NCBI RefSeq assembly: GCF_900497805.2
Contig: NW_020954569.1
Location: forward strand, 26,603,363 to 26,667,362
DNA length: 64,000 bases
Source of the DNA: Vombatus ursinus
Taxonomy: Eukaryota > Chordata > Mammalia > Diprotodontia > Vombatidae
Direction of reading: 5' to 3'
The notes below the pieces were generated by a model that saw only the letters and a list, made by a program, of their open reading frames with translations, made no database searches and was not told the origin of the DNA. Below are positions 1 through 12,775 of this stretch, one piece after another. The position numbers and the translations under genes are program-made. How positions within the stretch are numbered: position 1 is the stretch's first letter; each line of letters begins with the position of its first letter.

Positions 1-242
1 AGATATGAAAACCCAGATACCTTCTGTTAAGCCAGAGATTTGTAAAAATATGTGTAACTATCATTCTTCTCATTAATTTTTTTGTTTTGGATTTATTTTC
101 CATTAAAAATACATTATTTATGTTAATATATAAAGGATTTATTGCTTAATGAATTAATGTTTTTCAATGTTATCAGTCCTAATTGTTAATATAGTAAACA
201 TTAATAGTAAAATATTAATAACTCACATAAAAGAAAGTTTTT

Positions 243-309
243 GGAGGCCTTAACAATTTTTAGGAGTGTAAAGAGGTCCCAAGTCCAAAAAGTTTGAGAA
301 CCATTGCTG
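243..309. mobile_element. possible hAT-type DNA transposon terminus
   Basis: The segment ends in a phrase meaning 'fully written-out gaaccattgctg' preceded by a run resembling the inverted terminus of mammalian hAT/Charlie fossils (reverse complement begins cagcaatggttctcaaac). Only one end is clear and no partner terminus or 8-bp target duplication was found, so this is tentative. Confidence 0.35.
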
Positions 310-1198
310 TAAAGCATATCTTTCATGTAATGGATTTTTTTTCTTTTTGCATTTAGTTGTTTTATGGCTTTTGTTAGAAAGGAAAAGAATCAGTGTGTTT
401 CTCTATCAAACATGCTGTGGTAAAATGGGGCTACTATAGGCTGTTTTTTTCATCTTCTGCTAGCCAAATCTCCTATTAGTATACGCTCTTTATCATTCTG
501 CTACCCTGTATCACCCCAGATCTCCTATGTCACCTCTTTTATTTTTAATTTTTATTTATTTTATTTGTAATTTATGGAATAAAACAAGTATTTCCATAAC
601 CTCTTTTATAGTAGTTTTCCCTTATTCTCAGTTACTCCAGCTGTTCTCCTGTTTCTTCATGTTATCTTCGCCACTATAATGCACAGGCATTGTTTGGGAG
701 CAGGATTAAATTTCTGAGAAATAAAGCAACACCAGGGTATGAGCTATAAATTAGTACCCACTTTCTGCCTTCTTTGTACTTTGCTGCTCTCCTCAATTGG
801 CACTACTTCTGGATTACTGGCTCCTTCCATGGTTTTCACAAAAGTCCTAACACAGTTACACTAGATGTGAAGTGAGGCTACAGTGCATTTATAGGGAGGA
901 TTTTATCTTATGAGAAGACACCTTAAGACATGGTCTCTAGGAAAACTCGTTGCTTAAGGAATTAAAAAGGTGGTTATTTAGAGTATAGGCCTCAATAGGA
1001 AGAGAGAAATGTGTCCAACCTTGGCACTTTCATTGGTAACCTCTAGAACATTTGCCAAGATTCCTATCCCTGACTCTCTCATTTCTTTTTGCCTGACACT
1101 GGGAGTAGAGAAAGAAAGAAAAAAAATCACAAAATAGTGTTATGTAACATTGCTTATGTTTCTCTGCTGTAGCTCCCTCCTGAGGTGACTATCTACAA

Positions 1199-1431
1199 GG
1201 CAGCTAAGTGACTCAGGATAGAGCACTGAACCTGGAGTCAGGAAGATCTGAGTTCCAATATGGCCTCAGACACTTACTAGCTCTGTGACCCTGGGCAAGT
1301 CACTTAACCTCTATTTGCCTCAGTTCCTAATTAATGGGGACACACTAGAGAAGGAAATGGCAAACCCACTCCAGTGGGGTCCATGTGACCAAGGAGTCAC
1401 ATAGAGTCAGACACAACTGAACAACAATGAA
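1199..1431 (+). repeat. tRNA-derived SINE (MAR/CORE-SINE type)
   Basis: It starts ggcagctaagtgactcagg, has a tRNA-like head with the RNA polymerase III B-box remnant (gagttccaatatggc), then the conserved 'ctctgtgaccctgggcaagt' core. It continues into a second domain ending near acacaactgaacaacaatg, a tail typical of a marsupial composite SINE. It is diverged and no target duplication is seen. Confidence 0.8.
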
Positions 1432-1730
1432 GATGACTATTTTCAGGAGCAGTATAAACATGGATCAGTCATAAAGTTTAAACAAAGGTACCTTCTTTGT
1501 ATTTTTTTTCCTACTGTAATATTGTTAGAATGCCCACATGTCATTATAGCAGGAAGTGCTAACCTATTAGAAATCATTGCATCTTAGAAATAAAGGAATA
1601 CTAAGAGTCCCTTTTCCTTTGTCTGCCCCCCCCCCCAAAAAGATATATAAATAAGAGATAAAAAATGTTCAAAGCCAAACTGACCTACATCATGAAAAAG
1701 AAATTGTGACGTGGTAGAAAAGAATACCTA

Positions 1731-1859
1731 TGTATCTCTATATATATTTATATATCTAAATCTATATGTATATATATGTATCTCTATATATATTTATATA
1801 TCTAAATCTATATGTGTATATATATACATATATTTACATACACACACACACACACACAC
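1731..1859. repeat. TA-rich tandem repeat and (CA)n tract
   Basis: Two nearly identical units of about 46 bases, starting at 1731 and 1777 (each begins tgtatctctatatata), are followed by TA/TG repeats and a (CA) run at about 1846-1859. Confidence 0.9.
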
Positions 1860-1885
1860 CCTCAAGTTGGAGAATTGAAAGACAC

Positions 1886-2321
<436 letters not shown>

Positions 2322-3025
2322 TAAAAAAAAATGTTTTTCCAGGTTTAGAGGGTATATGCAAACAACTCAAAGGAGCTATTCAAATAGTCTTAGATTCAAA
2401 GGATCAGAGATGTGTTCTAATGTGGTTAAATACATAAACCATTCTTTTAGCCCAGGAAATCACTTGCAGCTAAGGTGAATTGGTGGGGATGCCATCGCTT
2501 CAATAATTAGCTTTACTATATTTAGTTCAGTACTCATCATCTTGACAGCTCAAGCTTTCCATGTCATCATACTGGCAAGTTTTCCCATGAAATTTTATAT
2601 GTAGATTTATAGATTATACATTGATAGACATACAATATTACAGAGAGCACAGAACCATGGAAAAGGAAAAAGCCACTGAAAATTACTTCCAATACCAGAA
2701 AATAAACCCTTCTTTTAGACTATAACTTAATTTAAATCAGCCTTATAGATAGTTTGCAAAATCACAGAGCCTACAACATTTGTACTAACCCCCATGATAC
2801 TCATCCTATCATCTTAAAATTCTTTATACTCTGAATCAGTTATAAGTGCCTATTACTTGTAAAGGTCTAGTGCCTGAGACCTTTTTACCTTTCAGAAAAT
2901 TCTTTAATTTAAGGTCAGGCAGAATCTGTAATGGTTCTGTGTCAATATACAGGGCTGTCATATATTAAAATATTTCTGCTTCTTGGGCACATTTATTTCA
3001 GTTGCAGTAAACTAACTCTGTATAA

Positions 3026-3199
3026 CACTTAAGGCTTTTTTTTTTTTTTTTCTGAGGCAGTCGGGATTAAGTGACTTGTCCAGGGTCACACAGATAGTAA
3101 GTGTCAAGTGTCTGAGGCTGGGTTTGAATTCAGGTCCTCCTGATTCCAAGGCTGGAGATCTATCCACTGCATCGCCTTGCTGCCCCACTTAAGGCTTTT
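3026..3199 (-). mobile_element. WSINE1-type SINE with 14-bp target duplication
   Basis: The reverse complement begins with the marsupial SINE head (ggggcagc...ggtgg form, here diverged) and ends with a poly(A) seen here as poly(T) at 3040-3051. The core 'cagggtcacacagatagtaa' is on the + strand. It is flanked by an exact 14-base duplication cacttaaggctttt at 3026-3039 and 3186-3199, the mark of L1-driven insertion. The SINE body is about 3040-3185. Confidence 0.92.
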
Positions 3200-5176
3200 C
3201 AATGGGAAATAAAACCTCTGCCATAAGAATCTGGATGTGTGTTTTCATGTGAATTTTTAAATGCATCCATTGCAGTAGTTGATGTATTTTCATCAAAAGT
3301 TGGATTGAATTCCTGGAGCTGAGTTCTGCATAGCATCTAAATTTATTTAGTGCAGGAATGCCTTCAGAGCCCTAGAGTACTACCACCAGCATTCATTAAG
3401 AAGTGTATCCTTTTGTGGCCTTCAGAGAGTTAAAGCCTTACATTGGTGGCACTGGAGAGAAAGAGTGCCTTTAATAAAATTCTAATGCATATCATCAAAT
3501 CCACATTTAAAATGAAGTCTTCTTACCCACAAATGAAATGCAGTACAACTATCCAATGAATTCAAGTCTGTTGGGATGATTTGTTGGCAGAAGTGCATTT
3601 GAAGATCTTAATTATTCAACCTCCCAATTCTCTCTGCCTGTTTTTCTCAGCCATAAGAGTGTGTTTCTAAGAAAAAGTATATAACAACAGAACCATAGTA
3701 GGATGTATTTTTTTCCGTCTTCATATGCACATGCCCAGAAGAATACAACACAGCTGAGCAAAACTGCTATTAATAGCAACTTTAAAATAAAAAAACCTAC
3801 AAAAATGCAATGAATTTTTCCCTATGGCTCTGATACATTTGTTGAGGAGACAATATTTGAAAAACCACAAAACTTATTAATCATAATGATAGCTTTCAGG
3901 CCACCAGACAGACCACCAAATGCTATAAATAGATGTGAATGCTGTAAGCATTTCTTTTAACACTTGAAATCCCACAACTTGTATGTTCCGAGAGAGGGTT
4001 TAGGCTGCAGAGAAACAAAATGACTAGAATAGGCAAGCATACAAAAACCCAGGAAATGGGTGTGAAATGTGTAATAATTTTCACCTTCTTAGCTGTGAGA
4101 ATATTACGTCTCTTAAGTGTAGGTTTAAACCTAGCAGCCGCTAAGTCTAAAGAGAATCCAATCCTGCAGAGAACTGCGGCCCTTCACCAACTTTCACACA
4201 TCAGGTTTTGGTTTATAGTACCTCAGTCCTACCTTTCCTTGAAGATGCTGACATTCAGATGCAGAGTCAGGCTATGCCCAAACTTGCAGCCAAGAGACTA
4301 GGAGACTCCCCACTAATCAGTAAATAAGAATGTACAAGAATTGTAATTATATTGAACTAAATTAAAGAGTCTTGATTATAGCATAGCTTCATATAAAATT
4401 CAAATTCTTCTCTTAATATTCTCTTATTTAAGAAAGGCTGGTTATAATTCACTCTTCTTGCCCAGGAATATCTGTCATAATTCCTTCCTGGTGTTATTAA
4501 TTACTTTTGTAAGCATTTCCCAATAAAAAATGCTTAAGATTTCAGAGTATGCAATTGCATTATTGGACTAAGTAAATAGCATTGGCTGCTGGGTCGTTAT
4601 GAGTCATTTAGCCAGGAAAGACCATAGCCCAGCATACTAACCAAAGCATAAAAAGCCAGAAATTCTGAATTGACCTAGCAACTCTAATGCTGACTCATTG
4701 GCCATCTGTCCACTAAGAAACTGAAGGTGTCAGTCACCTAGTTAATTCTTTCTAAAATATGCTTTCACTTGGAATACATAAGTAATTGAGGTAGAGATAT
4801 GATATTAATATTATCAAGGTTATTAGCTCTTTATGGAAAAAAGAGTCTACATTTTTCTGTTTCCTTTGCATTCCCTCCAATCCTTCCTTCCCATATACAT
4901 TCACATTTTGAGCAATTACCCATGTCCTGTATATAGTATGTAATAAATAAATGTCGTTCAGAAGCTATCTCAGTTTTTCTACATTTACTTCTTCTGAGTA
5001 GTGAAGACCTGGCCACTATATAAGTCTTAATAAGTTCTCTAGCATACTGACACCTAAATAATTTCCTTACTTGTTTGCTTATTGTATTAAAATGCTAATT
5101 GATAAGTAGGAATATTTGTAAACCATAAATTAAATATAAAATTGATTTAACTTTAGGTTCATGTTTCCAGGAAGTA

Positions 5177-5405
5177 GGGGCAGTGTAGCTGAGTGGATAG
5201 AGCACTAAACTTAATATTGGGAAAACCTGGACTCAAATTCTGCCTTTGATGCTAGTGATAAGACTCTATGTGACTTCACCTCTCTCTTCCCAAGGCAACT
5301 TCCTGGTACACATCTACCAAACCAGCGACAAGTTACATTGATAGAGGGAGTTCCCACACCAGAGTTCCCATCCTGATTAAATCACAGATCCCTCATAGAG
5401 TCACT
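5177..5405 (+). repeat. diverged composite tRNA SINE
   Basis: It starts ggggcagtgtagctgagtgg, the WSINE-like head, and then runs into a second domain (acattgatagagggagttcc...aatcacagatccctc) that recurs at about 32.9, 37.9, 40.8, 50.3 and 51.8 kb. This makes it a second composite SINE family in the window. It is old and no target duplication is seen. Confidence 0.75.
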
Positions 5406-5514
5406 AATTTGGAAGAAATAGAAAGTGACTGAAAAGAGAAAAATCCATAATTAAATAAACAGGAAGATGTCTTTTCAGTTGGATCTGTTCACATTTGTTT
5501 CTTCTCTTTTGTGA

Positions 5515-5646
<132 letters not shown>

Positions 5647-6212
5647 TGATGTGCTTAAGGGGACATTCCTAGTGAAGGCCATTACTGATGTTCCAGGATA
5701 GCCACAGGCCTGAATGAATTCTATACTTTCTTATATAGGTCTGTGATGAAAGTATTCTTAATCAAGGGCTAAATCTGAGATTTGAAGGAACTGAGATTGA
5801 GAGCTTTATTTTTAAAGGTGTGACTATAAAATAATATAATTGTAAAATAACGTGACTAATCCCATAAACCCCACGCATCAGTTTTATTTCTTTGTAGTTT
5901 CAACTTCCATGGGTAAAAGCTAAGAACTATGTATTTGGTTTTAGTTGCTACCAAAACTTAATTATACACCTTCCACAGAAGGAAAAATAGGCCTAATCTT
6001 TTAAAAGAATGGACTTGTTACAGAGTAGTAAAAACCTATTTATCTAACTCTTAATTACACATGTTTGTGAAAGAAAGTGAGAATTTCAACAAATGAAATT
6101 AGGAAACAACTGTCACATTTTATTTCAGCTCTTAATCTTGAAAATTGCCTAATTTTACTAATTGTTTTTGGTGCAGGTACTCATGGGTACCTGGCAGGAT
6201 AGGAGGAAGGGT

Positions 6213-6310
6213 AAAGGAATAAGCATTTATATAGAACCTACTATGTGCCAGGCACCATGCTAAGTTCTTTATAGATATTATCTCATTTGATCTGTACTAA
6301 CCTGACAATT
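6213..6310 (-). repeat. MIR/THER-type SINE fragment
   Basis: The phrase 'cctactatgtgccaggcacc' followed by 'ttatctcatttgatctgta' is the reverse-oriented CORE-SINE consensus seen more fully at 62810-63062 in this window. Confidence 0.65.
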
Positions 6311-6680
6311 GTTAGTCAAAGGCAGATAAGCCAGTGAGGAAGAATAAACATAGATGACCTCCAGAGTGAACAATTGATACTTACATGATAATGATGAATA
6401 GCCTTACTTACATTAAGAATCACGATGTTTATTGAGTGCTTTTTCACATGATGCTATGCTAATATGAGTTTGTGTTAAAACTAATTTCTAATAAGTTGTG
6501 TTTGGACAGTGGTCTGCATAGTAAAATAAGCTTCTTCAAAGAAATCAGATTAAATACCATAATTTTTCTTCCCTTTTTGTGCTGGTTTTATGATCCTTTG
6601 ACTGCTTAGGTTTAAACATAATGGACATTTCTCTATTATATCTGAAATTTTAAGATGTTTCAATCAAGTTGAAACTTTGT

Positions 6681-6772
6681 GAATTTAATTTTTGTCATTG
6701 CTGATTTAAAAAAGAAAGATATATTTTGACAAGAATATTCTTCTTAAAAATCAATTTTAATGTAGCACTTCT
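6681..6772 (+). repeat. unclassified segment, copy A of a pair
   Basis: This segment is roughly three-quarters identical to 8349-8441 (shared words: ttattgctga/tcattgctga, attcttcttaaaa, aattttaatgta/aattttgatgta). Same orientation, 1.67 kb apart, on opposite sides of the L1 insertion. I do not recognise the family. Confidence 0.6.
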
Positions 6773-6962
6773 AGTCTTGGTGCCACAATGCCTTACCATA
6801 CCCCCAGACACAGCAGTGAAGTAATTAGAAAAAACCAGGAAATGATCCCATTGTACCATTTGTATGAGACCCGCTTCTGTTCCCCTTTCCTTCTTAATCT
6901 CACAACTGTACTTTTTCATCATTGTACATTTTGTCATTTGTCATAATTGTCATTAATAATCA

Positions 6963-8016
6963 CCTACATTTGATGGAAGGCAGATGGTGGAGAAAAGGCA
7001 AGGGTTCACCTGAGCTCTCCCAAATTCCCATCTAAACAATTTTGAATAATGCCTCAAAATGAATTCAGGAGCATCAGAACCCACAAAATGTTGGGGTGAA
7101 ACAATTAGGAAAGGTCTGTCCTACCTGGGTAAGAGTGAAACTCAGTCCAACACAGTCCAAACCCCTGCAAACTAGTAGCAGGCCTTGGGGGATTACTGAA
7201 TCTGTAGCAGCAGATGCACCTTCCAGAGCTCTCAGCCCATAGATGGTAAGTTGTCTTACCAGACAACTGGTAAGAAGGGGTTTACAAGGGTTTATTTGCT
7301 GGCACTAGGTGTAGCTGTTCCATCCATTGCCCATGCACAGATCAGGTTGAAGTCCTGGGTCGCAGTCCCAGAGTGGGGAGAAGCATTAGCACACCAGAGC
7401 TTGCAGTAGCAGGAAAGTGGGGAGTCACAGTTCTAGGGTGGAAAAGAGTATTTGTGATCATTCAAAGACCAAAGCACAGGCCAGGAGAATAGTAAACAAA
7501 CATCTCATAAGATCATACCACCTTGGAAGAACTGAAAACTTACAGACCCCTCACAGCTAGCTCTGAAAACAGTTACACAAAAATCCTGAAGCAACTTTAA
7601 CATCAAGCTACAAGTCAAGAATTAGGCTCAAAAATGAGCAAACAAAAAAAACCTGACCATAAAAATGTACTATGGTGACAGGGAAGCTCAAAACAAAATC
7701 CAGAAGAAGACGACAAAGTCAAAACTGCTACACCCAAAGCCGAAAAGAAAAATGTGGATTGGTCTCAGGACCAAAAGAATTCCTTGAAGAGCTCAAAAAG
7801 GATTTTAAAAAGCAAATAAGAGAGGTCAAGGAAAAATTGGGAAAAGAAATGAGAGCAATGCTAGAAAATTATGAAAAAAGATTCAATAGCTTGGTAAAGG
7901 AGGCACAAAAAATACTAAAGAAAATAACACCTTAAAAATTGCTTTTACATGTAATTGGGGGGAAAATAAAATATTAAATAAATATATTTTTTAAAAAAGA
8001 ATTGCCTATATTTTGA
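6963..8016 (+). mobile_element. internally deleted L1 (5' end and ORF1 start joined to 3' tail)
   Basis: The 5' part (from about 6975, 'ggcagatggtggagaaaagg') has the look of a marsupial L1 5' UTR. An open frame at 7672-7935 encodes a lysine/glutamate-rich, coiled-coil-like stretch (for example EELKKDFKKQIREVKEKLGK) typical of the N-terminal part of L1 ORF1p. It stops after 87 codons and runs straight into an L1-like 3' tail (tgcttttacatgtaattggg, then aataaaatattaaataaat). All of ORF2 and most of ORF1 are missing. A diverged target duplication, cctacatttga (6963-6973) and cctatattttga (8005-8016), suggests one insertion of an already deleted copy. Confidence 0.7.
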
Positions 8017-8348
8017 GGTAGTTCAGTTTTATGAGTACCTCTCCTCTGCTTTTCTTCCCTCATGGTCTACCACACAAACATGACCCTCTCAGGCTCCATC
8101 TTCTCTCCCATAATCAAACAAACTTCACATCCCAGGCTGTCAGAGTAACATCATAACAGATATATACATGACAGAAAATCAAAGAGATCATTCCAAAGAA
8201 AGAGAAAACTTATACTATTGAAAAATGCCAATATTTTCCTCCTTAAATTTAAGTTCCTGCCCAATGCGGCAAGGCTCACAGATCCATTACAAACAGATTT
8301 GCTCTAATGGGAATGGTTGAAGTTAAATTCAGATGGCATCTGCTTTTA

Positions 8349-8441
8349 TGAACTTAATTTTATTATTGCTGAGGATTTGAAAAAGACATATGTTTTGGCA
8401 ATAAGAATCTTCTTAAAACTTAATTTTGATGTAACATTTCC
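8349..8441 (+). repeat. unclassified segment, copy B of a pair
   Basis: Partner of 6681-6772 (see there). No coding potential is credible and the family is not recognised. Confidence 0.6.
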
Positions 8442-10404
8442 ATCTGTTGGGTTAGATTATTTTAAACATTGTCCTTTGTGTTCATACAACTTGGTGGAAT
8501 GCATACTTTATTGGTCATTAATCCCTACTCTCCACCACCACTGGCTAGTGCACGTACATGCACACACATACACCTCTGTTTTGCTGTTTTGCTTTTGTGA
8601 CATGGCTGATTTTTAATTGGTCAGGTCAGTGTTATGTCTATCATGTGTCCTATTCACTGTTGAGAGCTATTTAGGAAGTTCTTATTGATGTAAGAATCAC
8701 TGATGATCAAATATAAACATGTCATAACATCTGAACACGTGTTTTGACCTCTTTTAATTTTCTGCAGAACTTTAAAGCCTTTGGTCCCCATTTTTCCCTC
8801 TTAATCAAGTTCTCTCCTGAGCCAGTGTAGGAAATGTAATATCTCAGTCAGATAATACTTTACAAAGTTGCTATTATTATTATAACATTTATATGTCCTC
8901 AGTTGTTCATATATGGAATTTGCCAGAGGATTATAGAAAATACTTCTTTTCTTATTTCCCAGTAGAGAGTTTTTATATCTTCTATTATTTTGAAGCTAAG
9001 CTTTATGCTGGCAAAATGACATCTCTCTAATTACTACAGTTTCATTCCTAAAAATCCCATGATTCATAAGGGTCACACACACACACAGAAAAAATGAGAC
9101 TTTTAACATTAAACAAGAGGTAGGAAGATGTGTTGTAATTGAAGTTTTGTTGTTAAGCTTGAGTAATGGCCTCAGTGAAACCACTGAGCAGGTTTAAAGA
9201 TTGGATTTTACAAAGAATATAAATTATATCTAATAACAGGTCATTGAAACTAATTTGGGAAATAATGGTAGGATGCATTGTATTAACATAGAACAATCAT
9301 ATTATTGCAATTTGCTTTGTTCCATGACCTCCTTTATCTTCTTCGTTCCTAATTCAACTATAACTTTGAAGAATGTGTAACTGCCTACTTTTTTGTCTTT
9401 CAGTATTGCTTTCTTATGTTTCTCTACTCATTCTCAATGTCTCAAAATTATACCATTTCTAGATTCACGTATGGGAATCAGAGTAGACCCATTAGCAAAT
9501 TCATTTATTAGGGTCTGCTTACTATCCTATTGAAAAATCTGATCTTTCAGGAAAAAATCTGTTGCCTTAATTACAGTTCTTAGTACCTATAAATTAATAA
9601 TGCATTTCAGTTTCCACAAATATGTTAATATTTTCCTCCACCTAAAATCAAGGAATAATATTGTCTATAATCTGTCACATTATTTTGTATCTTTAAAAAT
9701 AGAAAAGCATAAACAGAACTCTGATTCGTTAATTTACTATTATTACCTTATTGTAGACAATTCAGATGTGATCTATCTTCATGAGGTCCATATCAAACTC
9801 ATTTAGGTTCAACACATAATTATATTATTTATAACAGATTACTTTCTTTGGGAAAACTAGAGTGTATAACCCTCTATAATGCCCTATAATGTTTTTGAAC
9901 TACTTTACAGTAGCTAATACTAGGGCTGTACTCCATGTTCTAATCTTTCTTGGGCCAAAAAACAAATTTGAAAAGCAATTTTCTTATTCTACTCCTTTGC
10001 CCAAAGCTCATATATAAGTGATTATGAGCACAAAAATGTTATAATAACAAAGGCTTCTCTGCTGGATTCATTGACAATGACATACTCTTCAAAAGTGGTC
10101 AGTTCAGTTAGAGGTCACCTTTCCAACACTATAAATCTTTAAAAATTCATGTTTTTATCTTTGGTTGGTAAGGAACTATCTCACATTGCATCATATTTAT
10201 TTGTTTGTATCATATCTCTGCCCCTGCTATTTTGTTCCCCAGATACTTTGGGAAGAGGGACTGTGTTGTTTTTCTGTCTTTGTTAACCCAGTGGGTAGAA
10301 CAATCCTGCACTTTTTGAGATGAAAATTAGGATATAGGAAATATTTAGGTAAAAGAAACAAGCTTGGTCTCAATTAGTGTTAATATTGAATCTTCTTTTT
10401 GTGT

Positions 10405-10520
10405 TCACATTATTTGAATTCACACTGCATATTTCCATTGGGCTGGAAGACAGTGACCATATTTTACATAATTGTAACTTCAAGTAGTATGAATTCAAAA
10501 ACATACAAGCTCTTAAAGGG
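10405..10520 (+). repeat. unclassified dispersed repeat, copy 1
   Basis: About 115 bases closely resembling 26445-26565 in intron 7 (shared words: attcacactgcat, tttccattgggctggaa, tgaccatattttgcata/ttacata, aacttcaa). Same strand in both copies. I do not recognise the family. Confidence 0.7.
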
Positions 10521-11039
10521 TTTCATTATTTACACTAATTGTGACCTATATCATTTATTGAACAGGCATGGGGAGAGATAATTGGGGTTAGAGAATACTT
10601 TTTTTTTAACCTTCCCTCAGTCCTTGTAGGTAAAAGTATAAGCAGTAGCTTCATCCAAAGGCTTCTTCTCCATCTCTCCCTTCTTTGCCATAGCTGAGCC
10701 TCCTTTTACTTTTACTTTCAAGCTCTCCTTTTCAGTTCTAAGCGTCTGATTCCTTCAGGCTCAACTCATCAAGTCTTATGTGGGTATGAGGATGCTGCCT
10801 CCTTATTGCTATTATCTGGCTCTTGATAGCCTCACTCTTTCCCCTGTCTGTTTCTTACAGACTATGTGTGTCCTTTTCAAATTTCTGGGTGTGACTCAAG
10901 TCTGTCTTCCAGTTTCAGCATCTTGATAGCCTCATTGTTCTGTGGTCCAAGAGGAAATACTTGTTCCTCTGAACTACCCAGTGTGCTAATCAGTTTTCAA
11001 ATTCCAATTATGGTAGGATGCTAAAGATTCTTAAAGGAA

Positions 11040-11900
11040 AAGGAGAAAAGGCGTAGAGGACAGTTTAAGAGAGTACATGGAAGCAAGAGATAAAATATGA
11101 AGTTAAGCAAATAGTCCAGTTAGGCTGGATTATGGAGTATGAAAAGGGAGAGTTACATGAAATATAGTTAGAAATATGAAGAAAGATTGTAAATGTCCTT
11201 AAATTACAGCCTGACTACTTTTTATTTATTTTAGTATTTTATCCTAGAGGCAATAGATAATCACTAGAGATTTTCGAGCAGAAGTACTGTAACATTACCA
11301 GGCCTTTATCTAAGAAAAAAATTATTTTGGCAGCCATGTGGAGGGTATATTGGAGAGGGGAAAGGCTGAAAGCAGATTCAACAATTAAGAGGTTATTACA
11401 GTGACAAGTGATAACAGCCTAAACTAAGGTTTTAATTGTGTGAGTGAAGAAAAAGGGATGTATATAGACTCAATTTTGGATAACTGATTGGATATGAGGT
11501 TGAGATAGAAGAGTCAAGGATTACTCTGAGGTTACAACATGGGTTACTGGAAGAATGGTTGTGCCTTCGACAGAAAGTCTGGAGGAGAGATTGACTTTGT
11601 GGGGGTGGCAGGGGAGAAATAATGAGTTCTGATTTGGGCCATACTGAGTTAGAGGTTCCAATAGGAAATCCAGGTGAAAATTCCAATTGAAATGAGATCG
11701 ATCTGTATAGAAATAACTGACTCTTTGGGAGCTGATGAGATCACCTAAAAAGAGAGAAGAGGGTCCAGGGCAGAACCTGAGGCAACATCTGTGCTTAGGG
11801 TGAGAGAGAAGGATGATGAGTCAGCAAAGGACACCAAGAAGGAGCAGCCAGAGAAGCAGAAGGAGAGAACCAGAAGAAAGCAGTGTCATAGAAGCCAGTG
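11040..11900 (+). repeat. old purine-rich interspersed repeat, family unresolved
   Basis: Long run of the pattern 'ggcagccatgtggagg...attggagagggg...aaaggctgaaagca...gaggttattacagtgac', then 'gatgagatcaccta...gcagccagagaagcag'. I recognise it as an ancient mammal-wide repeat but cannot name it. Related pieces on the same strand occur at about 27.2-28.0, 29.0-29.3, 44.5-44.7, 51.5-51.8 and 60.5-60.9 kb. Confidence 0.6.
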
Positions 11901-12611
11901 ACTAGGCAAAAATAGTGTTGGGGTTCAGAACTCATTTGTCAGGCATTTTTAAAGTTGTCTTGGCTTTTCATTTTCTCTATTACATATAATATATTATACT
12001 ATGTTATATTATATTATTACATATTATACACATGTGTGTATATAAAACATTATAAGTACCCCAGAAATGTAATAGTATGAACTGAGTACTCTCAACTCAT
12101 AGAACTTAACACATGGTCAGGTCTTTTGTGAGTGACCCTGTAAATGATCGAATTAACAGATTTCTTCAAAAAAGGATGTATTGGAGTCAGAATACAAATA
12201 ACACATTTTGTATATCTGGTGGAAGACTTTCAGAAAGGCTTTATCTGAGTGCTTTGTGGTTTGCAATTCATGGCTTATGATTAGTTTCCACTTGAATGCC
12301 CCAAACTTAGGGGAAAAGTGGTAGGTTTTATTATGTCTGATGGCAAAATGGGGCATTGCTCGGTGTACATAATAGAATTCTCTGCCATTGTACGCAGTCA
12401 GTATCTGTCCTCCAGGGAGCATTTTTCTATCACCACTCTGCTCTAGCAGTGCCTTTGTCCTTCATTGCTGTAGGGCATCTGTGGCAAGTTTGATCCCATT
12501 CATTGGGTCTCAGAAAGGCAATGCTGGTGCCAAAGTCTGTCCAGATTACAAATAAATTGCTTTTTGAACAGTTGCATTTATTATCATTGTTTCTTTGAGA
12601 AGCGCTTAGAT

Positions 12612-12775
12612 CAGATGCGTTTTTTTTAAGGCAATTGGGGTTAAGTGACTTGCCCAGGGTCACACAGCTAGTAAGTGTCAAGTGTTTGGTCTGAGGCCAG
12701 ATTTGAACTCAGGTCCTCCTGACTTCAAGGCCAGTGCTCTATCCACTGCGCCGCCTAGCTGCCCCAGATGCATTT
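12612..12775 (-). mobile_element. WSINE1-type SINE with target duplication
   Basis: Minus-strand copy: the + strand shows 'aattggggttaagtgacttg', 'cccagggtcacacagctagt' and finally 'ctgcgccgcctagctgcccc', the reverse of the SINE head. It is flanked by cagatgcgtttt (12612-12623) and cagatgcatttt (12765-12775 region), a target duplication with one mismatch. Well preserved, so fairly recent. Confidence 0.92.

Noticed and set aside
7672-7935. Lysine-rich 87-codon frame as a host gene
   Set aside because: Its context (L1 5' region before, L1 tail after) identifies it as the start of L1 ORF1, not a host gene.
12153-12681. Two minus-strand frames of 83-89 codons that might be one decayed gene
   Set aside because: The upper one overlaps a SINE, the two are in different frames and neither resembles a known protein.
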